A DNA stretch of 64,000 nt from Bradyrhizobium sp. ISRA464 (GCF_029910095.1 NZ_CP094526.1:8322501-8386500), one strand, 5' to 3'; counted from the first letter of the stretch, positions 9,068 through 17,990 are shown. Notes: a model not told the origin generated them from the sequence alone. Made by a program: numbers and translations.

Positions 9068-10339
9068 TCAATTGCCCTGCCGCTTCGCGCCCGCGCTCTG
9101 CTCATTCACCGTGCAGGTGATCAGCAGCGTATATCCGCGCGCGTTCCTGGCGATCTCGGCCGTCTCCTTCTTCATCTCCTCGCGCCACTCTGCGGTCCGG
9201 TACGCCACCGCGCTGTTATCGAGGAAATCCCGCAGCGCGCCGGTCTTGATGGCGAAGTTGATGTTCTCCGGGATGGTGCCCGTTGCTCGCGCGACCCTGA
9301 CCGCGTCGAGCTTGGCGGCGACCACGCCGACCACGGCACCGGTCAGATCGAACAGCGGCCCGCCGCTGTTGCCCGGCTGCACCGCGGCGCTGATCTGCAG
9401 AAAGCGGGTATCGTTGAGGATGCCGCTCAGCGAGCTCACGATGCCCGTGGTCACGGTGAAATCCGACGTCAGCAGTCCATGATAGGGAAAGCCGATCGCC
9501 ACGACGCCGTTGCCGACCTGGATGGCGTTCTGCCGGATGCTCGCGACGTCCTTGAATGGGGTCGGCGCCTGCAGCAGCGCCAGGTCGTTGGTCTCGTCGC
9601 CGGACACCAGCCGCAGCTTGACCGGCGCCTCGCCGCTCAGATTGCCCGTGATCCCGCCGCAGCCGTCGATGACGTGATGGTTGGTCACGACATGACCATT
9701 GCTGCTGACCACGAAACCAGTGCCGGTCTGCGTCCCGGACTTGCCCTGCTTCGGCGGCGAGCTCGGTGTAGCCTGCGGCGGCGGCGTCGCAGCCGCCGGC
9801 TTCACAGCGACCGCGAACTCGCCGGCATTGGCGACGCCGTTCTTCTTGACCGACATCACGCAATTGAGCAGCGCGGGCAGCAACTGCGCGGTTTGATTCA
9901 GGTTGAACTGAAACAATTGTCCCTGCGCGAAGGCCGTCATCTGCCGCGCCTTGCGGAACTGGTTGACCAGCGCCGAGTTCACTGGCAACTCAACACTCAC
10001 GAGCTGCGCTCCGATCGGCATGCCATAGACGTTGAACGCCGGTTGGCCGTCGAAGGTCAGGGCGAGCGGGAAGGCTTCACCCGGCGTCAACCGCCAGCTT
10101 TCATGCGAGAAGCCCAATCGCCAGCTGCCGTTCGCGCCGATCGAGACCATGAAATAGATGCCGCTCTGATAAGAGCTGCCCGCAGCGCAATGAGTGAACG
10201 CGCCGTTCTGGTCGTTGGTGTAGGCGCCGCCCTTCCAGTTGCCGACGCTGATCGATCCGTACGGACCGCGCGCATGCGACGATGTCGCTGAAGCAATTAG
10301 CCACGCGGCCGCGACGACCGTCCAGATCGCAACTCTCAT
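9068..10339 (-). CDS. Secreted trypsin-like serine protease (DegP/HtrA-type catalytic domain)
   Basis: The chosen ATG at 10339 gives a 423-residue protein with a signal peptide ending near SHA-RG (residue 23). The longer frame to 10459 has no plausible coding character. An N-terminal domain of about 180 residues is unassigned. After a Pro-rich linker comes a chymotrypsin-fold domain with catalytic His in VTNHHVIDG (about 220), Asp in ETNDLALLQ (about 250) and Ser in PGNSGGPLF (about 325). No PDZ domain follows, so it is closer to stand-alone trypsin-like periplasmic proteases than to DegP. A possible LexA box lies 142 bp upstream of the start. Confidence 0.88.
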   Translation of the reverse strand: MRVAIWTVVAAAWLIASATSSHARGPYGSISVGNWKGGAYTNDQNGAFTHCAAGSSYQSGIYFMVSIGANGSWRLGFSHESWRLTPGEAFPLALTFDGQPAFNVYGMPIGAQLVSVELPVNSALVNQFRKARQMTAFAQGQLFQFNLNQTAQLLPALLNCVMSVKKNGVANAGEFAVAVKPAAATPPPQATPSSPPKQGKSGTQTGTGFVVSSNGHVVTNHHVIDGCGGITGNLSGEAPVKLRLVSGDETNDLALLQAPTPFKDVASIRQNAIQVGNGVVAIGFPYHGLLTSDFTVTTGIVSSLSGILNDTRFLQISAAVQPGNSGGPLFDLTGAVVGVVAAKLDAVRVARATGTIPENINFAIKTGALRDFLDNSAVAYRTAEWREEMKKETAEIARNARGYTLLITCTVNEQSAGAKRQGN

Positions 10340-10480
10340 GATACGCCCCCCAGCCCAGCACCGATCACAGAAGGAGCGTGAAGATTCACCGCAGGTGGTG
10401 AGGAGGCTATCGTTGGTCCTGCGACCGCGCCGCACCGCCGCGGATGAGGCAACCGCCACATCCTCTGGTTACAGCGACAT

Positions 10481-10495
10481 GTTCCTATTTTGTTC
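10481..10495. promoter_or_regulatory. Candidate LexA (SOS) box, GTTC-N7-GTTC
   Basis: GTTC at 10481-10484 and GTTC at 10492-10495 are separated by CTATTTT, followed by the AT-rich TATATATG. GTTC-N7-GTTC is the established alphaproteobacterial LexA site. No recognised SOS gene lies next to it. The nearest gene reading away is the trypsin-like protease (start at 10339); on the other side lies only the 3' end of a small membrane-protein gene. Confidence 0.5.
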
Positions 10496-10533
10496 TATAT
10501 ATGTCAACCCAGACACATAGTCGTAGCCGACCC

Positions 10534-10782
10534 CTAGCTCGGCTCCCGAACCGATGACGCAGCAGGCCGATTCGGCTGTCTGAGGTGGTCGAACCAGTAC
10601 CAGGAGGCCAGCGCATGCACGCCGACTCCGATCAGGAAGATGCCGGTATAGAGCTCGAACTCCCATACCCGCCCATGCAGCAGGCAGGGATGGTCCTCGC
10701 ACACCCAGAACCAGTGCCCGACGGCGATGATGCCGGCGCCCAAGGCAGCAATGGCCCGGCCGAACGCATTCATCATCCACAC
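10534..10782 (-). CDS. Small membrane protein with two predicted transmembrane helices
   Basis: An 82-residue frame beginning at a GTG at 10782, with GGGAG about 8 nt upstream supporting this start (an ATG follows two codons later). Two hydrophobic segments, about residues 6-26 (with Trp residues and CEDHPC following) and about 44-64, flank a short loop. The C-terminal tail is hydrophilic. The layout resembles small inner-membrane proteins of unknown function. I do not recognise the family. It is the last gene before acdS and in the same direction, about 180 bp away. Confidence 0.55.
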   Translation of the reverse strand: MWMMNAFGRAIAALGAGIIAVGHWFWVCEDHPCLLHGRVWEFELYTGIFLIGVGVHALASWYWFDHLRQPNRPAASSVREPS

Positions 10783-10962
10783 GTGATGTCTCCCGACTCG
10801 CCCGGCGGAACCAAGCTACCGGGCGAACCTGACACGAACCTTAACATGGGGCGGCGACTAGTCAGCCACGCCTCCGCAAGAATCTCGCGGCCGGAGCGGT
10901 ACGCATTGCGCGAATGCGTCCGATGGCTCAATCCGGCTAAGGGCTGCAAGCGCCTCGCCGGC

Positions 10963-11976
10963 TCAGCCGTTGCGGAAGGTGTAGGCGTACCCGTTGATCG
11001 CCGGCGCGCCGCCGAGATGGGCGTAGAGCACTTTCGATCCGGCCGGGAAGAAGCCCTTCTGCACGAGATCGATCATGCCCTGCATCGATTTCCCCTCATA
11101 AACGGGGTCGGTGATCATGCCTTCGAGCCGCGCGCTGAGACGGATCGCCTCTTTCGTCGCCTCTGACGGCACGCCATAGGCCGGATAGGCGTAGTCCTCG
11201 ATCAGCACGACGTCGTCCTCGACGATGTCGCGGCCGAGCTCGACCAGCTTCGCCGTGTTTTGCGCGATCGCCAGCACCTGCGCCTTGGTCTGGTCAGGGG
11301 TGAACGAGCCGTCGATGCCGATCACGTTGCGCGCGCGCCCGTCCGCGGCAAAACCGACCAGCATGCCGGCATGGGTCGAGCCGGTCACCGTGCAGACGAT
11401 AATGTAGTCGAACTTGAAGCCGAGCTCTCTCTCCTGCGCGCGCACCTCTTCGGCGAAGCCGACATAACCGAGCCCGCCGAACTTGTGCACGGACGCGCCG
11501 GCCGGAATTGCATAGGGCTTGCCGCCCGCGGCCTTTACCTCCTCGATCGCCTGCTCCCAGCTTTTGCGGATGCCGATGTCGAAACCCTCGTCGACCAGGC
11601 CCACATCGGCGCCCATCACCCGCGAGAGCAGGATGTTGCCGACACGGTCATAGACCGCATCCTCGTGCGGCACCCAGCTTTCCTGCACCAGACGGCACTT
11701 CATGCCGATCTTGGCCGCGACCGCCGCGACCATGCGGGTGTGGTTCGACTGCACGCCGCCGATCGAGACCAGCGTGTCGGCGTTGGAGGCGATCGCGTCG
11801 GGAATGATGTATTCGAGCTTGCGCAGCTTGTTGCCGCCGAAGGCAAGGCCTGAGTTGCAGTCCTCGCGCTTTGCATACAGCTCGACCTTGCCGCCGAGAT
11901 GCTTGGAGAGGCGATCGAGCTTCTCGATATGGGTCGGCCCGAAGGTGAGCGGATAGCGCGCGAATTTTTCCAGCAT
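10963..11976 (-). CDS. acdS: 1-aminocyclopropane-1-carboxylate (ACC) deaminase
   Basis: A 337-residue PLP enzyme of the tryptophan-synthase-beta fold that splits ACC, the ethylene precursor of plants, into 2-oxobutanoate and ammonia. The PLP lysine is in [11 protein letters not shown] (Lys50). The two residues that separate true ACC deaminases from D-cysteine desulfhydrases are both present: Glu294 in DPVYEGKS and Leu321 in AHLGGAP. The start at 11976 has GGGGA 9 nt upstream; the frame is open to 12021 but the longer version adds an atypical extension. It is divergent from an Lrp-type regulator, the acdR arrangement known from Bradyrhizobium and Pseudomonas. This marks a plant-associated lifestyle. 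Confidence 0.96.
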   Translation of the reverse strand: MLEKFARYPLTFGPTHIEKLDRLSKHLGGKVELYAKREDCNSGLAFGGNKLRKLEYIIPDAIASNADTLVSIGGVQSNHTRMVAAVAAKIGMKCRLVQESWVPHEDAVYDRVGNILLSRVMGADVGLVDEGFDIGIRKSWEQAIEEVKAAGGKPYAIPAGASVHKFGGLGYVGFAEEVRAQERELGFKFDYIIVCTVTGSTHAGMLVGFAADGRARNVIGIDGSFTPDQTKAQVLAIAQNTAKLVELGRDIVEDDVVLIEDYAYPAYGVPSEATKEAIRLSARLEGMITDPVYEGKSMQGMIDLVQKGFFPAGSKVLYAHLGGAPAINGYAYTFRNG

Positions 11977-12072
11977 GCTGGCATCCCCGTTGATGTCTTG
12001 GAACGGCGCAACACCTATCACCGCGGATGCGAAAGGTGCTCCCTAACTCGGATCAGACTTTCCGTGAATGTT

Positions 12073-12097
12073 GCATCTGGATTGGCATCTATTATGC
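12073..12097. promoter_or_regulatory. Candidate AcdR operator between acdS and acdR
   Basis: The 160-bp divergent intergenic region contains two direct copies of GCATCT, at 12073-12078 and 12085-12090, 12 bp apart. The second copy is part of the dyad GCAT-CTATT-ATGC (12085-12097) with an AT-rich centre, as expected for an Lrp-family site. Lrp-type control of acdS from this intergenic region is established in other bacteria. The exact site here is my inference. Confidence 0.4.
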
Positions 12098-12136
12098 TTT
12101 CTCTCGTCAAGCTGGCTTTATCTGAAAGATTCTTCC

Positions 12137-12601
12137 ATGCCTGCGCGCCTCGACCGCATCGACCTCAAGATGTTGAGATTGCTGCAGAAGAACGGCCGGC
12201 TCAGCAATGCCGAGCTGGCCGATCAGGTCGGCGTCAGCCCCGCCACTTGCCATCGCCGCACCCAGGCGCTGTTCGACGAGGGCTTCGTCAGTAGCGTCCG
12301 CGCCATGGTCGCGCCGCGCAAGGTCGGCAAGGGCACGCTGGTGATGGTCGGCGTGGTGCTCGACCGCTCGACGCCGGAAAGCTTTGCGAGCTTCGAGCAG
12401 GCGGTGGCGAAACTGAAATGCGTGCTCGACTGCCACCTCGTCGCCGGTGACTTCGACTATTTCCTCAAGATCCGCGTCGGCGACATGGAAGACTTCAACC
12501 GCATCCACGGTGACCAGCTGATCGCGCTGCCCGGCGTACGGCAGACCCGCACCTTCTTCGTGATGAAGGAGGTGGTGGACAACGCGATGCTGGAGTTCTG
12601 A
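12137..12601 (+). CDS. acdR: Lrp/AsnC-family transcriptional regulator of acdS
   Basis: A 154-residue regulator starting at the ATG at 12137. The N-terminal helix-turn-helix (LDRIDLKMLRLLQKNGRL, then NAELADQVGVSPATCHRR) covers residues 5-50. The C-terminal RAM/AsnC ligand domain follows, with VAGDFDYFLKI near 110-120. Members bind DNA as dimers or octamers and sense amino acids. The divergent position next to acdS identifies it as the AcdR-type regulator that activates ACC deaminase expression; leucine antagonism is known in Pseudomonas. Length is normal for the family. Confidence 0.92.
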   Translation: MPARLDRIDLKMLRLLQKNGRLSNAELADQVGVSPATCHRRTQALFDEGFVSSVRAMVAPRKVGKGTLVMVGVVLDRSTPESFASFEQAVAKLKCVLDCHLVAGDFDYFLKIRVGDMEDFNRIHGDQLIALPGVRQTRTFFVMKEVVDNAMLEF

Positions 12602-12767
12602 GCGACGGCCGGACGCAGCGCTTGTGCCGCGTTGCGTCAATTAGACTGACCGAAGGTGTACCCAATCAGAGAGCTTGATGGACTGAACAAATCGGAGCAA
12701 TCTTCGCCAGGAGGTCGAACCGCTGCGCTCTTCGACAGCCGCGCGAGTTGGTCAACGGACGTGAATC

Positions 12768-13694
12768 ATGGCCGCCATATCGATCAGCCGAATGGTTGTG
12801 CCGTTCATCGCACTCGTTGCGGGCGGCGGCGTGGCATTGATGTTGGATGTCCCCCGCTCCTTGCAGCAGCCGCCAGCCAATATGGCGGCTCTCGATGCAA
12901 AGAGCGCTGCAGCCGCAGCGCCGGCGGCAGACGCGCGCGATCACGGCGCAGCCGCTGCCGTTGCGGCGCAGTCGGAGGCAGACAAGCTTTCGGCCGCGCT
13001 TGCGCCTCCAACGCCGGGCAGCGACCAGTTACCCGAATTCGACGTCGTTCGCGTCGAACCGAACGGCGAGGCCGTGATCGCGGGCCGTGCGGCACCGGGC
13101 GCCACCGTGGAATTGTTGCGCAACGGCGAGCCGCACGATCGGGTCGTCGCCGATCCATCCGGCCAATTCGCCATGATCCCGCGCGCGCTTCCGCCAGGGA
13201 AAAACGACCTGAGCTTGCGCGTGCGGCAGGGCGACGGCCGGGAGGTCGTATCTCGACAAAGCGTGGCAGTCGCGGTCGACCCCACATCGAGCGAGCGGCC
13301 GGTCGTTGCGCTGATGAGCCCCAATGAGCCAACCCGGTTACCGTCCACGCATCCGACATCCGAGCCCGCGGCCGGCAATGCGGTTGTCGAGGCCACCGGC
13401 GCCGTACCGACACTGCCCCCGGCGTCGAGCCAGGCAGAAGCGCCCGTCGCCTCGCAGCCGCGACTGGCGGCCGCCAACGCGACCCTGGTCCGGGACAAAC
13501 CCTCGCCGTCATCCGTGGTCGTGCCCAAGACCACGACAACCACCGTTTCGCGCGGCGACAGCCTGTGGCGCATCAGCCGACGCGCCCTGGGCGCGGGGCC
13601 GCGCTACGTGGGCATCTACCGCGCAAACAAGGCGCAAATCCACAATCCCAATTTGATCTACCCCGGCCAGGTGTTTGTGATGCCGACGCGGTGA
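12768..13694 (+). CDS. Envelope protein with C-terminal LysM peptidoglycan-binding domain
   Basis: A 308-residue protein. The N-terminus has a hydrophobic stretch (residues about 9-27) that could be a signal anchor. An Ala-rich linker follows, then a Big-like beta domain near 85-165 (VRVEPNGEAVIAGRAAPGATVEL). A Pro/Ser/Thr-rich spacer leads to a LysM domain at about 255-307 (VSRGDSLWRISRRALGAG to LIYPGQVFVMP). This architecture is common in alphaproteobacterial periplasmic proteins that tether to peptidoglycan. No enzymatic domain is seen. The gene stands alone downstream of acdR. Confidence 0.85.
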   Translation: MAAISISRMVVPFIALVAGGGVALMLDVPRSLQQPPANMAALDAKSAAAAAPAADARDHGAAAAVAAQSEADKLSAALAPPTPGSDQLPEFDVVRVEPNGEAVIAGRAAPGATVELLRNGEPHDRVVADPSGQFAMIPRALPPGKNDLSLRVRQGDGREVVSRQSVAVAVDPTSSERPVVALMSPNEPTRLPSTHPTSEPAAGNAVVEATGAVPTLPPASSQAEAPVASQPRLAAANATLVRDKPSPSSVVVPKTTTTTVSRGDSLWRISRRALGAGPRYVGIYRANKAQIHNPNLIYPGQVFVMPTR

Positions 13695-13723
13695 GGCGGG
13701 GTGTCATCGGCTCACGCCTCGCC
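13690..13723 (+). terminator. Possible hairpin at the end of the LysM gene
   Basis: GGTGAGGCG (13690-13698, overlapping the stop codon) can pair with CGCCTCGCC (13715-13723), nine pairs including one G-T wobble, with a 16-nt loop. No T-run follows, so intrinsic termination is only a possibility. Confidence 0.25.
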
Positions 13724-13871
13724 AAGGCTTGCAACGCTGCAACGGGTTGCGCGGGCGGCGTCGAGCTGTCGTGAAGAGCGCGCCCGGAAAACCGCCAATA
13801 TTCACCTAAAGGATTGAAGCAACCCGGCGCCCCCAGTCAGGGGTGACATCCGGCAGCGGAGCAGCAAGGCC

Positions 13872-14842
13872 ATGCGCACCATCACGCTTGAGGAGCATTT
13901 CGCCACGCCCGCCTTTCTCGATGGCCCGGGCCGCGATCTCAAGGAGCAGGCTCGCCAGGTCGGCAGCCGCGCCGAGCAACTGATGCGCGACCTCTGTGAC
14001 CTCGGCGAAGGCCGGATCGCCCAGATGGACACCGCCGGCATCGACATGCAGGTCGTCTCGCTGACCGCGCCGGGCATCGAGCAACTGGACACCCCGAGGC
14101 GGTGACGCTTGCGCGCGACACCAATGACGCGCTGGCCGATGCGATCGCAAGGCATCCGGCAAGATTGTCCGGCTTCGCCGCGCTGCCAATCGCGGCGCCG
14201 GACCTTGCGGCAAAGGAGCTCGAACGCCGCCTGAGCAAAGAGGCCTTCGCGGGCGCTGTCATCAACGGCCATCAGCGCGGACGCTATCTCGACGACAAAT
14301 TCTTCTGGCCGGTGCTGGAGGCCGCCGAATCGCTGGGCGCGCCGATCTATCTGCATCCGACGCGACCGCCCAAGCCGGTGATCGACGCCTCGTTCGGCGG
14401 CTTTGCGCCACTCGTCACCGAGATGCTGGCCGGCCCCGGCTTCGGCTGGCACATCGAGACCGCGGTGCATGTGCTGCGCATGGTGCTGGGCGGCGTGTTC
14501 GACCGCTTTCCCAAGCTTCAGATCGTGATCGGCCACATGGGCGAAGGCCTGCCGTTCTTCATGCAACGGGTCGACGTGATGCCGGTCGAGCTGACGAAGC
14601 TCAAGCGTCCCGTCAGCGCCTATCTGCGCGACAATCTGCACTACACTTTCGCGGGCTTTAATTTTCCGCCGACGTTCCTCGATCTGCTGCTCGAGATCGG
14701 CGTCAGCCGCATCATGTTCTCGGCCGACTATCCTTATGCCTCGATGACCAAGGCGCGCGCGTTTCTGGATCAGATTCCGGTTTCCGCCACCGACCGTGCG
14801 CTGATTGCGCATGGCAACGCGGAGAAATTGTGCAGGCTCTGA
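13872..14842 (+). pseudogene. Amidohydrolase-2 family (gamma-resorcylate/ACMSD-like decarboxylase) gene with a frameshift
   Basis: Two abutting frames together give one complete protein of about 323 residues. Frame 1 (13872-14105) carries the N-terminus with the metal-binding EEH motif (TLEEHFATPAF) and ends at a TGA just after GIEQLDTP. Frame 2 continues from about 14093 with EAVTLARDTNDALADAIARH and contains the remaining ligands: His in YLHPTRPP, GHMGEGLP, and Asp in SADYPY. The join needs one base restored around 14088-14095 (in a CCCC run). Family members are Zn- or Mn-dependent non-oxidative decarboxylases or hydrolases in the cytoplasm. Either the gene is inactivated or a base was lost in sequencing. 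Frame 2 has no clear ribosome-binding site for independent translation. Confidence 0.8.
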
Positions 14843-14949
14843 GCGTTCATAGATCGACCGCGCGGCATGCCCGGCGCGGCCGATCTGTTCGGGTTGACTG
14901 CGCCTTGACGGGCTGGCGCAGCGCTGCCCGAGCCACTAGATGTGCCCGC

Positions 14950-15756
14950 ATGCAGCAGCACGCCCTGGAACAATTCGTCGCGCGCCACCAGCGCCTGTTT
15001 ATCCTGACCGGGGCCGGCTGCAGCACCAATTCCGGCATTCCCGACTATCGCGACAGCAACGGCAACTGGAAGCGGACGCGGCCGGTCACGATCCAGGCAT
15101 TCCTGGGCGAGGCCGGCACACGGCAGCGTTATTGGGCGCGCAGCATGGTCGGCTGGCGGCGCTTCGGCCGCGCCGCGCCGAACGGCGCGCATCGCGCGCT
15201 GGCAAGGCTGGAAGAGCAAGGCAAGTGCGAGCTGCTGCTAACCCAGAATGTCGACCGGCTGCATCAGGCGGCCGGCAGCAGGCAGGTGATCGACCTGCAC
15301 GGCCGTCTCGATGTGGTCCGCTGCCTCGGCTGCGCCGCGACGATGCCGCGCGAGCGGTTCCAGGGCGAACTGGCGCGGCGCAATTCGGCGTGGCTGGAGT
15401 TCGACGCCGCCGACGCGCCCGACGGCGACGCCGATCTCGATCACGAGGACTTTTCGTCCTTCACCGTGCCGGCATGCGAGGCCTGCGGCGGCGTGCTCAA
15501 ACCCGACGTGGTGTTCTTCGGAGAAAACGTGCCGCGTGATGTCGTTGCATCAGCGCGAGCCCATCTCGAACAGGCCGACGCCATGCTGGTCGTCGGCTCC
15601 TCGCTGATGGTCTATTCGGGCTTCCGCTTCGTGCGGATGGCGAAGCAGCGCGGGCTGCCGATTGCCGCGGTCAATCTCGGCCGCACCCGCGCCGACGAGC
15701 TGCTCGCGCTCAAGGTCGAGGACCAGTGCGAGACGGCGCTGTCGTTCCTGCTGTAG
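14950..15756 (+). CDS. SIR2-family NAD-dependent protein deacylase (sirtuin)
   Basis: A 268-residue sirtuin, starting at the ATG at 14950; the open frame extends to 14830 but the first 40 codons read as noncoding. Motifs: GAGCSTNSGIPDYRD (residues 21-35) for NAD binding, TQNVDRLH (about 99-106), the catalytic His in DLHGRLD (about 118), zinc cysteines CLGC (about 126) and CEAC (about 179), and VVGSSLMVYSGF near 218. These match the bacterial class III/U-like NAD-dependent deacylases. Substrates are acylated lysines of metabolic enzymes. It follows the amidohydrolase pseudogene on the same strand. Confidence 0.92.
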   Translation: MQQHALEQFVARHQRLFILTGAGCSTNSGIPDYRDSNGNWKRTRPVTIQAFLGEAGTRQRYWARSMVGWRRFGRAAPNGAHRALARLEEQGKCELLLTQNVDRLHQAAGSRQVIDLHGRLDVVRCLGCAATMPRERFQGELARRNSAWLEFDAADAPDGDADLDHEDFSSFTVPACEACGGVLKPDVVFFGENVPRDVVASARAHLEQADAMLVVGSSLMVYSGFRFVRMAKQRGLPIAAVNLGRTRADELLALKVEDQCETALSFLL

Positions 15757-15783
15757 GCCGCCGGCCTTTCCACGTCACAGCGA

Positions 15784-15840
15784 GCGAAGCGACGCAATCC
15801 ATTGTCTCCGAATGCGCGGATGGATGGATTGCTTCGTCGC
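15784..15840. repeat. Interspersed palindromic (REP-like) repeat
   Basis: GCGACGCAATCCA on the left side (15789-15801) faces TGGATTGCTTCGTCGC (15825-15840) across about 23 nt, forming an imperfect stem-loop. The phrases GAGCGAAGCGA and GCAATCCA are typical of a palindromic repeat that I know from Bradyrhizobium and Rhodopseudomonas intergenic DNA. It lies between the sirtuin gene and the end of the min operon. Confidence 0.6.
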
Positions 15841-15881
15841 TATCGCTCCTCGCAACGACGGGACCCCGAGGTCACCGGGCC

Positions 15882-16184
15882 TCACGCCCGGTGCCGATGC
15901 GGCCGGGCATTGACCGGGCTGGTGCTCCAGTGCGTCCAGCTCACGCTGGCGAGGCTGCCGCGGTCCGTTGCCAGCGGACGCCGGGTCCGGCGCTCATATT
16001 CGGCGATGCAGCGGCCCGACTCCCAGATCTTGCGCTCCAGCTCGGCGATCGTCTTTTGCATCCGGCGGCTCGTGCCGCAGGTGGGATCCTTGAGCTGATC
16101 GACTTCGAGCGCCTTCAGCGCCGCGCGATGCTTCCTGAGCTGCGCGCGTTGCCAGGCAATATGACTGTTGCTGTCTGCTGTCAT
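15882..16184 (-). CDS. Small coiled-coil protein coupled to minE
   Basis: A 100-residue basic protein whose ATG overlaps the minE stop by 4 bp (ATGA), so it is the fourth gene of the min operon. Residues about 8-65 are predominantly helical and charged ([19 protein letters not shown], then [19 protein letters not shown]), suggesting a short coiled coil. The C-terminal third is low in structure and may be unconserved. I do not recognise a family. Its position suggests a role linked to cell division or simply readthrough co-expression. Confidence 0.6.
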   Translation of the reverse strand: MTADSNSHIAWQRAQLRKHRAALKALEVDQLKDPTCGTSRRMQKTIAELERKIWESGRCIAEYERRTRRPLATDRGSLASVSWTHWSTSPVNARPHRHRA

Positions 16185-16462
16185 GTGGCCGCCACCATCA
16201 TTGATCGTTGCACGCCGTTGGGCACCTCGATATCGACCTCGAGCATCGACACGAACTTGCCCCTGTCCATCTTGACCACGACCTTGTCGGGGTCGAGATC
16301 GACATGTTTGGACACCACGCCGAGGATTTCGGCGCGGAGAACTTCGAGAAGATCGGGACCACCGGTCCGGCCGCGCTCATGCGCGAGCAGGATCTGTAGC
16401 CGCTCCCGCGCCACAGGCGCGGAGCCGGCGCGGCCGCCGAAGAGCCGCATCAGGTTCATCAT
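16181..16462 (-). CDS. minE: Cell division topological specificity factor MinE
   Basis: A 93-residue MinE. The N-terminal membrane-targeting stretch [10 protein letters not shown] is followed by the MinD-stimulating helix ([14 protein letters not shown], about residues 19-32) and the C-terminal dimerisation domain with [14 protein letters not shown] and LEVDIEVP. It activates the MinD ATPase and sets up pole-to-pole oscillation that keeps the FtsZ ring at midcell. The start overlaps the minD stop (ATGA); a second Met follows directly. Length is normal for alphaproteobacterial MinE. Confidence 0.95.
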   Translation of the reverse strand: MMNLMRLFGGRAGSAPVARERLQILLAHERGRTGGPDLLEVLRAEILGVVSKHVDLDPDKVVVKMDRGKFVSMLEVDIEVPNGVQRSMMVAAT

Positions 16463-17274
16463 GCAGCCCTCCGTCGCAGCAGCCGATCCATCAGCCCCTT
16501 GCGCTCGGCCGGCACCGTCATCGTCACCGTCTCGCCCATCAGACGGCGCACGGCGTCGATATAGGCCCGCGCCGGCGCGCTGCTCGCGTTGTTCAACGTC
16601 ACCGGGCTTCCGACGTTGGAGGCCTTCAACACGTCCTGGCTTTCCGGCACGATGCCGAGCAGCGGCGTGGCCAGGATCTCCAGTATATCGTCGATCGACA
16701 GCATCTCTCCGCGCGCGGCGCGCGCGGCGTCGTAGCGGGTGACCAGAAGATGCTTCTCGACCCGCTCGCCGCGCTCGGCGCGCACCGTCTTGGAATCCAG
16801 CATGCCGATGATGCGGTCGGAGTCGCGCACCGAGGAAACTTCCGGATTGGTGACGATGATGGCCTCGTCGGCGTAGCGCATCGCCAGCGTCGCGCCGCGC
16901 TCGATGCCGGCCGGGCTGTCGCACAGGATCCAGTCGAATTTGGTTCTGAGGTCGGCGATCACCCGCTTGACCCCCTCTTCCGTCAGCGCGTCCTTGTCGC
17001 GGGTCTGCGACGCCGGCAACAGCCAGAGATTCTCGAGCCGCTTGTCGCGGATCAGCGCCTGCGGCAGCTTCGCAACGCCCTGGACGACGTTGATGAGGTC
17101 GAACACGACCCGCCGTTCCGCGCCCATCACCAGGTCGAGGTTACGCAAGCCGACGTCGAAGTCGATGACCACGACGTTCTGTCCCATCTGCGCGAGCGCA
17201 GCACCAAGTGCGGCGGTGGATGTGGTCTTTCCGACCCCGCCTTTGCCGGACGTCACGACCAAGACTTTGGCCAT
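16459..17274 (-). CDS. minD: Septum site-determining ATPase MinD
   Basis: A 271-residue ParA/MinD ATPase starting at the ATG at 17274, which has GAAGGAG upstream. The deviant Walker [10 protein letters not shown] is at residues 10-18, Walker A' [17 protein letters not shown] near 38-54, and Walker [11 protein letters not shown] near 118. The C-terminal amphipathic helix ([12 protein letters not shown]) is the membrane-targeting sequence. ATP-bound MinD recruits MinC to the membrane, and MinE releases it. It sits in the canonical order minC-minD-minE with 20 bp to minC. Confidence 0.97.
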   Translation of the reverse strand: MAKVLVVTSGKGGVGKTTSTAALGAALAQMGQNVVVIDFDVGLRNLDLVMGAERRVVFDLINVVQGVAKLPQALIRDKRLENLWLLPASQTRDKDALTEEGVKRVIADLRTKFDWILCDSPAGIERGATLAMRYADEAIIVTNPEVSSVRDSDRIIGMLDSKTVRAERGERVEKHLLVTRYDAARAARGEMLSIDDILEILATPLLGIVPESQDVLKASNVGSPVTLNNASSAPARAYIDAVRRLMGETVTMTVPAERKGLMDRLLRRRAA

Positions 17275-17294
17275 TCTCTTCTCCTTCTGGTCGA

Positions 17295-17990
17295 TCAGTT
17301 CAAAGCTGTGATTCGCAGCATTTCGCCCTCGAGCCACGCCTGAGCGGGCCGGTTGCGCAAGCTGTCAGAGACCTGTTCAGCGGTCTGGTAATAGCCGTCG
17401 ATGGCGAGCAGCTCGGCCTCGATCTTCTGACAGAAGATCCGCGCCGCCGAGTTGCCGTTGATCCCCGCCATCGCGCGGCCGCGCAGCGTGCCGTAGACAT
17501 GGATCGAGCCTCCGGCCACGATCTCGGCGCCGGAGCCGACCGAGCCGAGCACGGTGACGTCACCCTCGGCAAAGACGATCGATTGACCGGAGCGAACCGG
17601 GCTCTCGAGCAGCAGCGACGGCGACTTCGCCTTGGTCTTCACCTGCGGCGACGGGTCGACATGGGTGATGGCGCAGGCCCGGCCGCCGGTCAAAAGCGGC
17701 GGCAGATTGGCGCCGAGCTTCGCCTCGTCGACGCCTTCGATGCCGAGCACGCGGATGTTGCGTTGATCAAGGCTGCCGACGAGATGGGCGATCGCGGCGG
17801 CGCTGAGGTCCACCGACGCCAGATCGAGCACGACAGGCTTACCGGTGAAGAAGCCCGGCGAGCGCGCCAGCGTCTGGTCGATCTCCTCGAGCCAGGACAC
17901 GATCGGCACGACAGGCGTGAACACGAACGCGACGTAGGAACGGCCGCGCATGCGAACCTGCTGACGTGCTGGCTGTTGAGTAGCGTTCAT
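17295..17990 (-). CDS. minC: Septum site-determining protein MinC
   Basis: A 231-residue FtsZ-ring inhibitor. The N-terminal domain (about 1-105) contains FFTGKPVVLDLASV. The C-terminal beta-helix domain (about 125-225) has VRSGQSIVFAEGDVTVLGSV, GAEIVAGGSIHVYGTLRG and GRAMAGINGN, the conserved MinC_C glycine-rich turns that bind MinD and FtsZ. It is the first gene of the operon. The ORF end overlaps no neighbour, and minD follows after 20 bp. Confidence 0.95.
   Translation of the reverse strand: MNATQQPARQQVRMRGRSYVAFVFTPVVPIVSWLEEIDQTLARSPGFFTGKPVVLDLASVDLSAAAIAHLVGSLDQRNIRVLGIEGVDEAKLGANLPPLLTGGRACAITHVDPSPQVKTKAKSPSLLLESPVRSGQSIVFAEGDVTVLGSVGSGAEIVAGGSIHVYGTLRGRAMAGINGNSAARIFCQKIEAELLAIDGYYQTAEQVSDSLRNRPAQAWLEGEMLRITALN

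Noticed and set aside
15784-15840. Palindromic repeat considered as a CRISPR unit or tRNA
   Set aside because: Only a single copy here, no spacers, no cloverleaf or CCA-type end.
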